Assembly: GCF_024346315.1 (NCBI RefSeq)
Contig: NZ_JAGQCS010000007.1
Location: forward strand, 1-64,000
Direction of reading: 5' to 3'
Length of the DNA stretch: 64,000 nucleotides
DNA from: Cyanobium sp. ATX 6F1
GTDB lineage: Bacteria > Cyanobacteriota > Cyanobacteriia > PCC-6307 > Cyanobiaceae
The position numbers and the translations under genes are program-made. Shown here one piece after another: positions 5,081-16,260 of this stretch. The first letter of the stretch is position 1, and every line of letters starts with the position of its first letter. A model generated the notes under the pieces. That model did no database searches. It saw only the letters and a list, made by a program, of their open reading frames with translations, and was not told the DNA's origin.

Positions 5081-7795
5081 GTGGCGGGGGAAGCCAAGGA
5101 ACAGCTGTCGCTGATCGCCGCTCCGGCGCTGCAGGGCAGCCTGTTCGGCGCTGCCGAGGCCTTGGCCGAGGCCCCGGATGAGGCAGATCCAGGCACCACC
5201 GAGCTCGACGACGCAGCCCTGATCGCCCAGGCGGCCGCCCGGCCCCGCAAGCGCCAGGCCAGGAGCGAACCAGACGCCACCGAAACCAGCCCCGGCGACG
5301 ACAACGCCGGCGTCTCCGACCTGCCCCGCTGGCACCACCACGGCCTGGTGGACCCCGAGGCGCTCCCGCCGATGCTGCGCCACTACGTGGAGCTCAAGGC
5401 CGCCCACCCCGATCGGGTGCTGCTCTACCGCCTCGGGGACTTCTTCGAATTCTTCTTCGAGGACGCCCTGCTGCTCTCGCGCCTGCTGGAGCTCACCCTC
5501 ACCGGCAAGGAGGCGGGCAAGCGCCTCGGCCGGGTACCGATGGCGGGGATCCCCCACCACGCCGTCGAGCGTTACTGCGCTGAGCTGGTGCGCCACGGCC
5601 TCAGCATCGCCCTCTGCGATCAGCTGGAGGCGGTGGCCGCCAAGGGCAGCCTGCTCAAGCGCGGCATCACCCGGGTGATCACCCCCGGCACGGTGCTGGA
5701 AGAGGGCCTGCTGGCGGCCCGGCGCAACAACTGGCTGGCGGCGGTGGTGCTGGAGGGGCCCCGCTGGGGCCTGGCGGTCACCGATGTGAGCACGGGGGAG
5801 TTCCGGGTCACCGAGCGGGAGGGCACCGACCGCCTGCACCAGGAACTGCTGCAGCTGGAGGTGGCCGAACTGCTCTGGCCGGGAGAAGCGTCGCCCCCCC
5901 CCTGGTGCCCTGAGGGTCTGCGGCTCACGCCCCTGCCCACCACCCCCTTCGCCAGCGCCGAGGCCCGCCGCACCCTGCTGGAGCGCTTCGCCTTGGCTAG
6001 CCTCACTGGATTGGGGCTGGGGGAGACCCCCCTGGGGCTGCGGGCCGCCGGCGGCCTGGTGCGCTACCTCGATGACACCCAACCGGGCAGCTCGATCCCC
6101 CTGGAGCTACCCCGCACCTGGTCCGCCGGCGATGAGCTGGTGCTGGATGCCCAGACCCGCCGCAACCTGGAGCTGACCCGCACCCAGATGGGCGGCGCGT
6201 TTCACGGCTCGCTGCTTTGGGTGCTGGATCGAACGCTCACGGCCATGGGGGGCCGCCGGCTGCGGCGCTGGCTGGAGGCCCCCCTGGTGGAGCTGACGCG
6301 CATCCGCGCCCGCCAGGAGAGCGTCAGCGAACTGGTGGCCCAGCGCTCCCTGCGCCTGGCCCTGCGCCGGCTGTTGCGGCCCATGGGCGACCTGGAGCGC
6401 CTGGCGGGCCGGGCGGGGGCCGGCTCCGCCTCCGCCCGCGACCTGGTGGCGTTGGCCGATGGCCTCGAACGGCTGCCGCGGCTGGCGGCCCTGCTGCAGG
6501 AGGCCTCCAGCGCCCCTCTGCGGGATCTGAACGAGCCGCGGCCGGAGCTGGCGGCACTGGCCGCCCTGGTGCGCCACACCCTGCTCGATGCCCCCCCGAT
6601 GGGCCTCACCGAGGGCGGCCTGATCCACGACGGCGTCGATGAGCGCCTCGATGGCCTGCGCAACCGCCTCGATGACCAGGACGCCTGGCTGGAGGCCCAG
6701 GAGCGCCAGGAACGGCGCCTGAGTGGCATCGCCAGCCTGCGGCTGCAGTTCCACCGCAGTTTCGGCTACTTCCTCGCCGTCAGCCGGGCCAAGGCCCTGG
6801 CCGTGCCCGAGCACTGGATCCGCCGCCAGACCCTCGCCAACGAGGAGCGCTTCGTCACCCCCGACCTCAAGGCCCGCGAGGGGGCGATCCTGCAGCTCAA
6901 GGCCCGCGCCGCCCAGCGCGAATACGAGCTGTTCGCCGAGTTGCGCCAGCGCGTGGGCGCCCAGGCGGGTCCGATCCGCGCCGCCGCCCGCCGGGTGGCC
7001 GCCCTCGATGCCCTGGCCGCCCTGGCCGAGGTGGCCGCCACCGGCGGCTACTGCTGCCCGGAGCTCACGGACAGCCGCACCCTGCAGATCGAGGCCGGAC
7101 GCCATCCGGTGGTGGAGCAGATGCTGGTGGAGGAGCCCTTCACCGCCAACGGCATTCACCTAGGGGAGGAGGGACAGCCCGATCTGCTGGTGCTCACGGG
7201 CCCCAACGCCAGCGGCAAGAGCTGCTACCTGCGCCAGATCGGCCTGCTGCAGCTGCTGGCCCAGGTGGGCAGCTGGATTCCGGCCCGCTCCGCCCGTCTG
7301 GGGATCTGCGATCGGATCTTCACCCGCGTCGGCGCCGTCGATGACCTGGCCACGGGCCAGTCCACCTTCATGGTCGAGATGGCCGAAACCGCCAACATCC
7401 TTCACCACGCAACCGATCGCTCCCTGGTGCTGCTCGATGAGATCGGCCGCGGCACCGCCACCTTCGATGGCCTCTCGATCGCCTGGGCGGTGGCCGAACA
7501 CCTGGCCGAGGGGATCAGGGCGCGCTCGGTGTTCGCCACCCACTACCACGAGCTCAACGAGCTGGCCGAGCTGCTGCCCAACGTGGCCAACGTGCAGGTG
7601 TTGGTGGAAGAAACAGGCGAGCGGCTGAGGTTCCTCCACCAGGTGCGGCCCGGTGGAGCCAGCCGCAGCTACGGCATCGAGGCCGCCCGCCTCGCTGGGG
7701 TGCCCCCTTCGGTGGTGCTGCGGGCCCGCCAGGTGCTGAGCCGCATCGAGGCCAACAGCCATGTGGCGCTCAGCGCCCCAGCCAGGCCCGCCTGA
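5081..7795 (+). CDS. mutS: DNA mismatch repair protein MutS
   Basis: 904 residues from a GTG. It carries an approximately 90-residue N-terminal extension, then the mismatch-binding domain with GDFFEF (119-124; Phe-x-Glu wedge), connector, lever and clamp domains, and the ATPase with GPNASGKS (about 707) and LLDEIGRGT (about 785). The extension contains QLSLI (8-12) and QGSLF (18-22), which resemble sliding-clamp-binding pentapeptides. It has the MutS1 layout and no Smr domain. No mutL is in the window. Its 3' end overlaps the convergent cobH by 26 bp. Confidence 0.95.
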   Translation: MAGEAKEQLSLIAAPALQGSLFGAAEALAEAPDEADPGTTELDDAALIAQAAARPRKRQARSEPDATETSPGDDNAGVSDLPRWHHHGLVDPEALPPMLRHYVELKAAHPDRVLLYRLGDFFEFFFEDALLLSRLLELTLTGKEAGKRLGRVPMAGIPHHAVERYCAELVRHGLSIALCDQLEAVAAKGSLLKRGITRVITPGTVLEEGLLAARRNNWLAAVVLEGPRWGLAVTDVSTGEFRVTEREGTDRLHQELLQLEVAELLWPGEASPPPWCPEGLRLTPLPTTPFASAEARRTLLERFALASLTGLGLGETPLGLRAAGGLVRYLDDTQPGSSIPLELPRTWSAGDELVLDAQTRRNLELTRTQMGGAFHGSLLWVLDRTLTAMGGRRLRRWLEAPLVELTRIRARQESVSELVAQRSLRLALRRLLRPMGDLERLAGRAGAGSASARDLVALADGLERLPRLAALLQEASSAPLRDLNEPRPELAALAALVRHTLLDAPPMGLTEGGLIHDGVDERLDGLRNRLDDQDAWLEAQERQERRLSGIASLRLQFHRSFGYFLAVSRAKALAVPEHWIRRQTLANEERFVTPDLKAREGAILQLKARAAQREYELFAELRQRVGAQAGPIRAAARRVAALDALAALAEVAATGGYCCPELTDSRTLQIEAGRHPVVEQMLVEEPFTANGIHLGEEGQPDLLVLTGPNASGKSCYLRQIGLLQLLAQVGSWIPARSARLGICDRIFTRVGAVDDLATGQSTFMVEMAETANILHHATDRSLVLLDEIGRGTATFDGLSIAWAVAEHLAEGIRARSVFATHYHELNELAELLPNVANVQVLVEETGERLRFLHQVRPGGASRSYGIEAARLAGVPPSVVLRARQVLSRIEANSHVALSAPARPA

Positions 7796-8381
7796 GCAAC
7801 GCATTCACCGTGGCCGCCGCCAGGGCCGCCCCCCCCTTGCTGCCCTCGAGCCGGATCTGCGCCAGGGGCGATTCGGCCAAGTGGCGCTTGCTCTCGGCCA
7901 CCCCCACGAAACCCACCGGCATCCCCACCACCAGGGCAGGCCGCACAGGTGAATCGGCCTCGGCGGCCAGCTCCAGCAGCCGCTCGAGGGCCGTGGGGGC
8001 ACTGCCGATCAACACCACCGCCCGCGGGTGCTCCGCCAGGGCCAGGGCCATGCCGGTGGCCGCCCGGGTGCCCCCTTCAGGCGCCAGCGCCGGGGCCCAG
8101 TCCAGGGCGCTGCGCACGGGGTTGGCAAAGGTGCGCGCCGCCATCGGCGCCACCGCCGCCGCGGCCATGGCGGTGTCGGTGAGGATCAGCTCCCCGGCGG
8201 CCAGGGCCAGCAGGCCCGAAGCGCAGGCCCCGTGCCCGAAGCGCAGGTCGGCGGCGATGGCCAGGTCGCCGCTGGTGTGCACCAGGCGCTCGAGCACCTC
8301 CTGCTGCACCGGATCGAGGCCCGTGTCGCCGAGCCAGTCGCGGATGCGCCGCACGCTTTCGGTGAAGATCGGGTGATCCAT
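7770..8381 (-). CDS. cobH: Precorrin-8X methylmutase
   Basis: 203 residues starting [13 protein letters not shown]. It moves the C11 methyl group to C12 to give hydrogenobyrinate or its cobalt form in cobamide synthesis. Family landmarks: [30 protein letters not shown], and [18 protein letters not shown], the substrate-binding block near the C-terminus. Only 9 bp separate its ATG from that of divergent holA, so its promoter must lie inside holA. An in-frame ATG further upstream exists but would lengthen the protein past the usual start. cbiD of the same pathway lies at 44367. Confidence 0.9.
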   Translation of the reverse strand: MDHPIFTESVRRIRDWLGDTGLDPVQQEVLERLVHTSGDLAIAADLRFGHGACASGLLALAAGELILTDTAMAAAAVAPMAARTFANPVRSALDWAPALAPEGGTRAATGMALALAEHPRAVVLIGSAPTALERLLELAAEADSPVRPALVVGMPVGFVGVAESKRHLAESPLAQIRLEGSKGGAALAAATVNALLRRAWLGR

Positions 8382-8390
8382 GGCGCGCCC

Positions 8391-9365
8391 ATGCCGGTCC
8401 ATCTCTACTGGGGCGACGACGAAGCCGCCCGAACCCGGGCCGTGGAGGCCCTGATCGCCCAGGTGATCGATCCCGCCTGGGCCAGCATCAACCTCTCCCG
8501 GCTCGATGGCAACGACCCCGCCCAGGCCTCCCAGGCCCTGGCGGAAGCGCGCACGCCCCCGCTCGGCGGCGGTGATCGGGTGGTGCTGCTGCAGCGCAGC
8601 CCCTTCTGCAGCGCCTGCCCCGCCGAGCTGGCGGCCCAGCTGGAGGCCGCCCTGGAGTTGATTCCCGCCAACGGCCACCTGCTGCTGGTGAGCCCCGGCA
8701 AGCCCGATGCCCGCCTGCGCACCACCAAGGCCCTCAAGGCCGTGGCCACCGAACAAAGCTTCCCCCTGCCGGCGGTCTGGGATGGGGCCGGCCAGCTGGA
8801 GCTGGTGAAGGGCACCGCCGCGGCCCTGGGCCTCAAACTCACCGCCGGCGCCGCCGAAGCCCTGGCCGAAGCCGTGGGCAGCGACAGCGCCCGGCTGGCG
8901 AGCGAGCTGGAAAAACTGGGGCTCTACAAAGGCGACCAGCCCATTGACGCCGCGGCCGTGGCCGCCCTGGTGGGGGCCCATGCCACCACCAGCCTGCAGG
9001 TGGGGGACGCCCTGCTGGCGGGTCGCCTCGGCGACGCCATCGCCCTGCTCGACGCCCTGCTGGAGGCCAATGAGCCCGCCTTGCGCATCGTCGCCACCCT
9101 CTGCAGCCAGATCCGCGGCTGGCTCTGGGTGAGCCTGCTGGAGCGCAGCGGCGAACAGGACGTGGCCGTGATTGCCAAGGCCGCCGGCATCGGCAACCCC
9201 AAGCGCGTCTACGTGATGCGCAAGCAGATCCGCGGGCGTCCGCCGGAGCGCTTCCTCGCCCTGCTGGCTCAGCTGCTGGAGGTGGAGGCCGCCCTCAAGC
9301 GCGGAAGCGAACCCCGCGACGCCTTCCGAGATGGATTTCTGGCGGGCGCCGGCCCCGACGGATAA
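8391..9365 (+). CDS. holA: DNA polymerase III delta subunit (clamp loader)
   Basis: 324 residues starting MPVHLYWGDDEAARTRAVEA. The N-terminal AAA+-like domain lacks a working ATP site, as expected for delta, which opens the beta clamp. Later segments match the family: DSARLASELEKLGLY, LQVGDALLAGRLGDAI and the C-terminal collar helices ending RDAFRDGFLAG. I chose the ATG at 8391, although the frame is open far upstream, because the family begins with the hydrophobic strand before GDD. The tau/gamma partner dnaX lies at 25118. Confidence 0.88.
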   Translation: MPVHLYWGDDEAARTRAVEALIAQVIDPAWASINLSRLDGNDPAQASQALAEARTPPLGGGDRVVLLQRSPFCSACPAELAAQLEAALELIPANGHLLLVSPGKPDARLRTTKALKAVATEQSFPLPAVWDGAGQLELVKGTAAALGLKLTAGAAEALAEAVGSDSARLASELEKLGLYKGDQPIDAAAVAALVGAHATTSLQVGDALLAGRLGDAIALLDALLEANEPALRIVATLCSQIRGWLWVSLLERSGEQDVAVIAKAAGIGNPKRVYVMRKQIRGRPPERFLALLAQLLEVEAALKRGSEPRDAFRDGFLAGAGPDG

Positions 9366-9392
9366 TCACACCTCACTGCCCGCAACCGAGCG

Positions 9393-11207
9393 ATGGCCCT
9401 GCTGGTTCAGAAATTCGGGGGCACCTCCGTGGGCAGCGTCGAGCGCATCCAGGCGGTGGCCCGCCGGGTGGCTGACAGCCGTGAGCAGGGCCATGAGCTG
9501 GTGATCGTGGTCTCGGCCATGGGCCACACCACCGACGAGCTCACCGCCCTGGCCCGTGCGATCAGCCATGACCCCCCCCAGCGGGAAATGGACATGCTCC
9601 TGGCCACCGGGGAGCAGGTGTCGATCGCGCTGCTGGCCATGGCCCTCAACGCCCTCGGCGTGCCGGCGGTCTCGATGACGGGCGCCCAGGTGGGCATCGT
9701 CACCGAATCGGCCCATGGCCGCGCCCGCATCCTTGAAGTGCGCACCGACCGCCTGCGCCGGCTGCTCGATGACGGCCAGGTGGTGGTGGTGGCCGGCTTC
9801 CAGGGCACCAGCAGCGGCAGCGGCGGCACCGCCGAAATCACCACCCTGGGCCGCGGGGGGTCCGACACCTCGGCCGTGGCCCTGGCGGCGGCGCTGGGGG
9901 CCGACGCCTGCGAGATCTACACCGATGTGCCCGGGGTGCTCACCACCGACCCGCGCAAGGTCAGCGACGCACAGCTGATGGAGACGGTCACCTGCGACGA
10001 GATGCTGGAACTGGCCAGCCTCGGTGCCGCCGTGCTGCATCCTCGGGCCGTGGAGATCGCCCGCAACTACGGCGTGCCCCTGGTGGTGCGCTCCAGCTGG
10101 AGCGAGGCCCCCGGCACCCTGCTCACCAGTGGGCCGGGCCGGTCGATCGGCAGCGAGGGCCTGGAGCTGGGCAAACCGGTGGACGGGGCGCAACTGGAGG
10201 TGGACCAGGCCGTCATCGCCCTCTCCCTGGTGCCCGACGAACCAGGGGTGGCGGCGCGGCTGTTCGAAGCGCTCTCAAGCGCCGGCCTCAACGTGGACCT
10301 GATCGTGCAGGCCACCCAGGAGGGGGCCACCAACGACATCGCCTTCACCCTCGCCGCGTCCCAGCTGGAACGGGCCCGGGAGGTCTGCCAGGTGCTGCTG
10401 AACGCCACCGGGGCCGCCGACTGCGCCCTCACCGCCCAGGGGGGCCTCGCCAAGCTGAGCATCTCCGGGGCGGGGATCCTCGGCCGCCCCGGGGTGGCGG
10501 CCCGGCTGTTCGACACCCTGGCCCGCAGCGGCATCAACCTGCGCATGATCGCCACCAGCGAGGTGAAGGTGAGCTGTCTGGTGGAGGGAGACCAGGCCAC
10601 CAAGGCCCTGCGGGCGGCGGCGGCCTCCTTCGAACTGGCCGATCACCAGCTCCAGCTCAACCCCCCGCCCTGCGGCCTGGGGGATCCGGCGGTGCGGGGG
10701 GTGGCCCTCGACCGCGACCAGGCCCAGGTGGCCACTCGCCTGTTGCCCGACCGGCCCGGCACGGCGGCACAGGTCTGCCGGGCCCTGGCCGATGCCGGCA
10801 TCAGCCTCGATGCGATCGTGCAGTCGGAGCGCACCCGCGGCGATGGCAACGATCGCCGCCGCGACATGAGCTTCACCCTGCGCCGCGACGACCTGGAGCG
10901 CGCCCGAATCGCCCTGGCACCGGTGCTGGCCCAGTGGAGTGGCGCCCGCTTCGAGCAGGGTCAGGCGATCGCCCGGGTCAGTGCCGTGGGGGCGGGCATG
11001 CCCTGCACCCCTGGCACGGCGGCGCGCATGTTCCGTGCCCTGGCGGACGCGGGGATCAACATCGAGATGATCGCCACCAGCGAAATCCGCACCAGCTGTG
11101 TGGTGGCCGAAAAAGATGGCGAGGGGGCCCTGCGGGCGGTGCATGCCCGCTTCGGCCTGGGGGGAATCACCGTGCACCGGGCCGAGGGCACGGCTGCTCC
11201 GGTCTGA
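9393..11207 (+). CDS. lysC: Aspartate kinase with four ACT domains
   Basis: 604 residues. It phosphorylates aspartate, the first step to lysine, threonine and methionine. The kinase domain opens with VQKFGGTSVG and contains LATGEQVSIALL, TLGRGGSDTSAVALAAALGA and YTDVPGVLTTDPR. The C-terminal half carries two tandem ACT pairs (about 270-420 and 440-600), visible as the repeated segments GVAARLFEALSSAGLNVDLI, GINLRMIATSE, GTAAQVCRALADAGISLD and GINIEMIATSE. Duplicated ACT pairs are typical of cyanobacterial enzymes and imply amino-acid feedback control. asd and dapA lie further on. Confidence 0.95.
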   Translation: MALLVQKFGGTSVGSVERIQAVARRVADSREQGHELVIVVSAMGHTTDELTALARAISHDPPQREMDMLLATGEQVSIALLAMALNALGVPAVSMTGAQVGIVTESAHGRARILEVRTDRLRRLLDDGQVVVVAGFQGTSSGSGGTAEITTLGRGGSDTSAVALAAALGADACEIYTDVPGVLTTDPRKVSDAQLMETVTCDEMLELASLGAAVLHPRAVEIARNYGVPLVVRSSWSEAPGTLLTSGPGRSIGSEGLELGKPVDGAQLEVDQAVIALSLVPDEPGVAARLFEALSSAGLNVDLIVQATQEGATNDIAFTLAASQLERAREVCQVLLNATGAADCALTAQGGLAKLSISGAGILGRPGVAARLFDTLARSGINLRMIATSEVKVSCLVEGDQATKALRAAAASFELADHQLQLNPPPCGLGDPAVRGVALDRDQAQVATRLLPDRPGTAAQVCRALADAGISLDAIVQSERTRGDGNDRRRDMSFTLRRDDLERARIALAPVLAQWSGARFEQGQAIARVSAVGAGMPCTPGTAARMFRALADAGINIEMIATSEIRTSCVVAEKDGEGALRAVHARFGLGGITVHRAEGTAAPV

Positions 11208-11225
11208 TCCGTGGCTCAGCTCTGA

Positions 11226-13232
<2,007 letters not shown>

Positions 13233-13254
13233 GCCCCCATTCTGTGGGGTTCGC

Positions 13255-13680
13255 TCAGGCCACCGCGCCGCTGACGAGGGCGCTGGCGCGGGTAAAGCCC
13301 ACCTCAAGTCCCAGGAAACGGAGAATCAGGACGCTGACCACGGTGTAGACCACGGCGCCGAGGATGGCACTCACCAGGCCGTTCTTGAGCCGGAACCCGG
13401 GAATCAGCCAGGCCGCCAGGCCGAAGAGCACCACCGTGATCACCCAGTTGTAGAGGGCGCTGATCGGGGTCACGAAGCCGCCGAGGCTGGTGAGGGCCCA
13501 AGGCAGGGCCAGCAGCAACTTCAGGGGCCAGATCAACAGCGTGCCCAGCAGACCGATCACCACCGCCGACAGCATGGCGGTGCCGAAGTTCTCGAGCTCA
13601 ACACCCAGGGGCAACCAGCCCACCAGCAGCAGAACCGCAGCCCGGATCGGCCACTGCAACAGCCAGACGAAGGCACCCAT
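13255..13680 (-). CDS. Phage-holin-4-like integral membrane protein
   Basis: 141 residues with four hydrophobic segments (about 8-26, 32-55, 70-95, 105-125). The block [19 protein letters not shown] is the signature of the phage holin family 4 superfamily, common in bacterial genomes outside prophages. No lysis genes are nearby, so a phage role is unlikely and its function is unknown. It lies 22 bp upstream of uvrB on the same strand, so the two may share a transcript. Confidence 0.75.
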   Translation of the reverse strand: MGAFVWLLQWPIRAAVLLLVGWLPLGVELENFGTAMLSAVVIGLLGTLLIWPLKLLLALPWALTSLGGFVTPISALYNWVITVVLFGLAAWLIPGFRLKNGLVSAILGAVVYTVVSVLILRFLGLEVGFTRASALVSGAVA

Positions 13681-13751
13681 GGGTCGACAGGTAATTTTCC
13701 TTGAGGCTAAGCAGCCCCAGCCGGAGCCAACAACGGCCGGTCCACAGGGCG

Positions 13752-14519
13752 TTACGAAACGGCGCCGATCGGAGCCACGACGGCGCCGCTGAGGGCTTCC
13801 CTCAAGGAGCGCACCACGGCCACCATGGCCAGCTCATCGCCCAGCCGGTTGACGGCCGAGCCCACGCCCACCCCGGAGGCCCCGGCCGCGATCGCCATCG
13901 GCAGGGTCACCGCCGAGAGGCCGGAGGCGCAGAGCACCGGCAGCTCCACCACCCGGCTGAGGGCATGGGCGGCGGCCAGGGTGGGGGCGGCCTTCTCGAT
14001 CAGGCCGAGGACTCCGGCGCTGAAGGGCCGAGCACTGGTGCCCCCCTCGGTCTGGATCAGGTCAGCGCCGGCCGCCTGCAGATCGATCGCCAGCTGCTCC
14101 TGGAGATCAAGGCTGAGCACGTGGGGCACCGTCACTGACAGCACCACCTGCGGCAGCAAGGAGCGGGTGCGGCGGGCGAGCTCGAGAACCTCCTGTGCTC
14201 CGAACACGCGGCCCTCGGGGTAGAAGGCATCGAAGTTGCCGATCTCCACCAGGGCCGCGCCGGCGGCGACAGCGGCAGGGAACAGCTCGGGATCGACCGC
14301 CGAGACGCAGATCGGCAGGCCAGAGGCCGCGGCGGCGGTCCGCACCAGCCCAGGGTCGCAGGCGATGTCCAGCAGGTCCGCGCCACCGGCGGCGGCGGCC
14401 CGGGCGATGCGCCGCACAGATCCGGCGTCAAAATTGGTCAGTCCGGCGATCACCTTCAGCAGCTGTCGCGTCTCCAGCGCGCGCTGCAGGGCGGTGGGCA
14501 GGCTGGTGAGACGGGACAT
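13752..14519 (-). CDS. Ycf23-like protein (DUF561, TIM-barrel fold)
   Basis: 255 residues from MSRLTSLPTALQRALE. Matches the Ycf23/DUF561 family found in cyanobacteria and algal plastids: LLKVIAGLTNFDAGSV near the start, GGADLLDIACDP, LVEIGNFDAFYPEGRVF, VPHVLSLDLQEQLA, DLIQTEGGTS and GASGVGVGSAVN. The repeated beta-alpha pattern indicates a phosphate-binding barrel. The biochemical role is unsettled. Divergent from tilS with only 15 bp between start codons. Confidence 0.85.
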   Translation of the reverse strand: MSRLTSLPTALQRALETRQLLKVIAGLTNFDAGSVRRIARAAAAGGADLLDIACDPGLVRTAAAASGLPICVSAVDPELFPAAVAAGAALVEIGNFDAFYPEGRVFGAQEVLELARRTRSLLPQVVLSVTVPHVLSLDLQEQLAIDLQAAGADLIQTEGGTSARPFSAGVLGLIEKAAPTLAAAHALSRVVELPVLCASGLSAVTLPMAIAAGASGVGVGSAVNRLGDELAMVAVVRSLREALSGAVVAPIGAVS

Positions 14520-14534
14520 CGGCAACGCAGGCAG

Positions 14535-15590
14535 ATGACGGCGATTCTCCCATCCGAACCCCCGGACTCCCGTCCCTGGAGCCCCCTGCACGGCCGTCTG
14601 CACAGGGAATTGCTGAGGCGACCCGAGTTGCTGCCGGCCGGAGAACGCTTGCTGCTGGCGGTCTCGGGCGGCCAGGATTCGATGACCCTCACCCGGCTGC
14701 TGCTGGACCTTCGGCGCCTGCACGGCTGGACCCTGCTGCTCTGGCATGGGGACCACGGCTGGCATCCCGGTTCGGCCCCCGAGGCCGAGGGCCTGCGTCG
14801 CTGGGCGACGACGGCGGGACTTGAGTTGCTGATCGAGCGGGCCGATTCCGGCCCCTGCAGCGAGGCCGCGGCGCGCCGCTGGCGCTACGACCGCCTGGCC
14901 TGCCAGGCCGCCGCCCGGGGCTGCCAGCGGGTGCTCACCGGTCACACCGCCGACGACCGGGCTGAAACCTTGCTGCTGCACCTGGCCCGGGGGGCCCACC
15001 TGCGCGGCCTCAGCAGCCTTCGGCGCAGCCGGCCCCTGCTCGATCCGATCCTGCTGGTGCGGCCGCTGCTGGGAATGAGCCGCGCTGAAACCGGCCACTT
15101 TTGCGCTGAGCAGGGTTTGCCGGTGTGGGTGGATCCCAGCAACGCCGCGCTGACCTACGGCCGCAACCGGATCCGTCACGAGGTAGTACCGGTGCTGGAG
15201 GCGTTGCACCCCGGCGCCGGCCGGCGCCTGGCCGCCCTGGCCGAGCGCCTGGAGCAGGAGGGGAACCCCCTGGAGGAGCTGCTGCCCCTGGCCTTGGCGG
15301 CGCTGCACCCTGGGGTGGACCCCCTGGTGCTGCGGCGCCCCGGCCTGACGGCGCTCGCGCGCGCCAGTCAGTGCCATCTGCTGGCCCAATGGCTGCGGCT
15401 CCAGAGCGGCCATGGGCTGGGGGCCCCACAACTGGAGGATCTGCAACACCGCTTGCAACCTGGCGCTGGGCCCGGCAGCCTTGACCTGCCCAGGGGCTGG
15501 CGGCTGAGCTGGGACAGGATGGAGATCCGCCTCCAGCCGCCCCCGGCCGAACGGCGGCCCGCAACGCGTCCCGATCAACCCGAGAACTGA
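14535..15590 (+). CDS. tilS: tRNA(Ile)-lysidine synthase
   Basis: 351 residues. It attaches lysine to C34 of the CAU-anticodon tRNA-Ile, changing it from Met to Ile identity. The PP-loop LLLAVSGGQDSMTLTRLL lies at about 38-55, followed by WHGDHGWH, LTGHTADDRAETLLLHLARGA and the YGRNRIRHEVVPVL block. The C-terminal extension is short, as in other cyanobacterial TilS. The last base of its TGA is the first base of the next gene's ATG, so the two are translationally coupled. Confidence 0.93.
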   Translation: MTAILPSEPPDSRPWSPLHGRLHRELLRRPELLPAGERLLLAVSGGQDSMTLTRLLLDLRRLHGWTLLLWHGDHGWHPGSAPEAEGLRRWATTAGLELLIERADSGPCSEAAARRWRYDRLACQAAARGCQRVLTGHTADDRAETLLLHLARGAHLRGLSSLRRSRPLLDPILLVRPLLGMSRAETGHFCAEQGLPVWVDPSNAALTYGRNRIRHEVVPVLEALHPGAGRRLAALAERLEQEGNPLEELLPLALAALHPGVDPLVLRRPGLTALARASQCHLLAQWLRLQSGHGLGAPQLEDLQHRLQPGAGPGSLDLPRGWRLSWDRMEIRLQPPPAERRPATRPDQPEN

Positions 15591-16204
15591 TGGCCAAACC
15601 TTTTCAGGAGTCCTACATCGACGTGGAGCGGGCCTACAGCCAGGGCCAGTTCAGAGAAGCCCTCACCCAGGCAGAAACGCTGCTCAACAACCGCCCGGAG
15701 GACGCGGACGATCTGCAGTATTCACGCCTGCAGTTGCTCAGCGGCCACATCAACCTCTACGGGCTCAAGCAGTACGACGCCGCCTCCACCTATTACGACC
15801 AGGTGGTGGAAACAAGCAAGGAACCCACCTACCGCGACCTGGCCCGGCAGGGGCTCGAAATCTGCGCCAGTGAGCGGGCCAAACCGGTCCCTGAGGCCAG
15901 CGAGGCCCCCTTCGAGACCGCCGCGTCCGGCGCCCCGGCGGTAGGAGCCACCGTGCCGGCGATGCCCTGGTTGACCAGTGATCAGGCCCCTGCCACCGCC
16001 ACCGGTCCCCAGGATTTTGCTGACCCCTTCAAGCAGGCTCCTGCGGCCCCGAGCGCCGCCGATGAGGGGATCATCGAGGCGAAGGTGTTGGTTGAGGAGC
16101 CTGCCCCGAGCCCCAGCGAACCGCCACTGACGGCGGCGTCCTCCTTCAGTGCCGAGGAACTGGCCCAGCTGGCCAAGGGCCGGCTGCGGGTGATCCTGCG
16201 CTGA
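15590..16204 (+). CDS. Cyanobacterial TPR-like protein of unknown function
   Basis: 204 residues. The first 95 form helical repeat pairs (SYIDVERAYSQGQFREALTQAETLL, then LYGLKQYDAASTYYDQVV and a final ARQGLEIC), a short TPR-type array. The middle is a low-complexity Ala/Pro/Ser linker (about 98-185), and a small helical tail FSAEELAQLAKGRLRVIL closes it. No catalytic motif is present. It starts on the last base of tilS, so the two are made together. A scaffold or adaptor role is only a guess. Confidence 0.75.
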   Translation: MAKPFQESYIDVERAYSQGQFREALTQAETLLNNRPEDADDLQYSRLQLLSGHINLYGLKQYDAASTYYDQVVETSKEPTYRDLARQGLEICASERAKPVPEASEAPFETAASGAPAVGATVPAMPWLTSDQAPATATGPQDFADPFKQAPAAPSAADEGIIEAKVLVEEPAPSPSEPPLTAASSFSAEELAQLAKGRLRVILR

Positions 16205-16206
16205 AT

Positions 16207-16224
16207 CCCCCCCAGAGAGGGGGG
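16207..16224. terminator. GC hairpin between convergent genes
   Basis: CCCCCC, loop of about 6 bases, GGGGGG, immediately after the TPR-protein stop and before the end of rnj. Neither side has a T tract, so it is not a textbook intrinsic terminator, but its place between convergent genes fits transcript-end formation. Confidence 0.4.
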
Positions 16225-16260
16225 AAGGGGATGGCCCCCTCACCCCTCGCTCCCTGGGTC

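Noticed and set aside
5051-6082. Long open frames antisense to mutS (and to dnaX, uvrB, murC and others)
   Set aside because: They are by-products of high GC codon use: Gly/Gln/His-rich, no domains, and they disappear in low-GC genes. The sense frames have full family motifs.
13255-13680. Prophage lysis gene
   Set aside because: The holin-like family is widely found in bacterial chromosomes and there is no endolysin, tail or integrase gene anywhere in the window.
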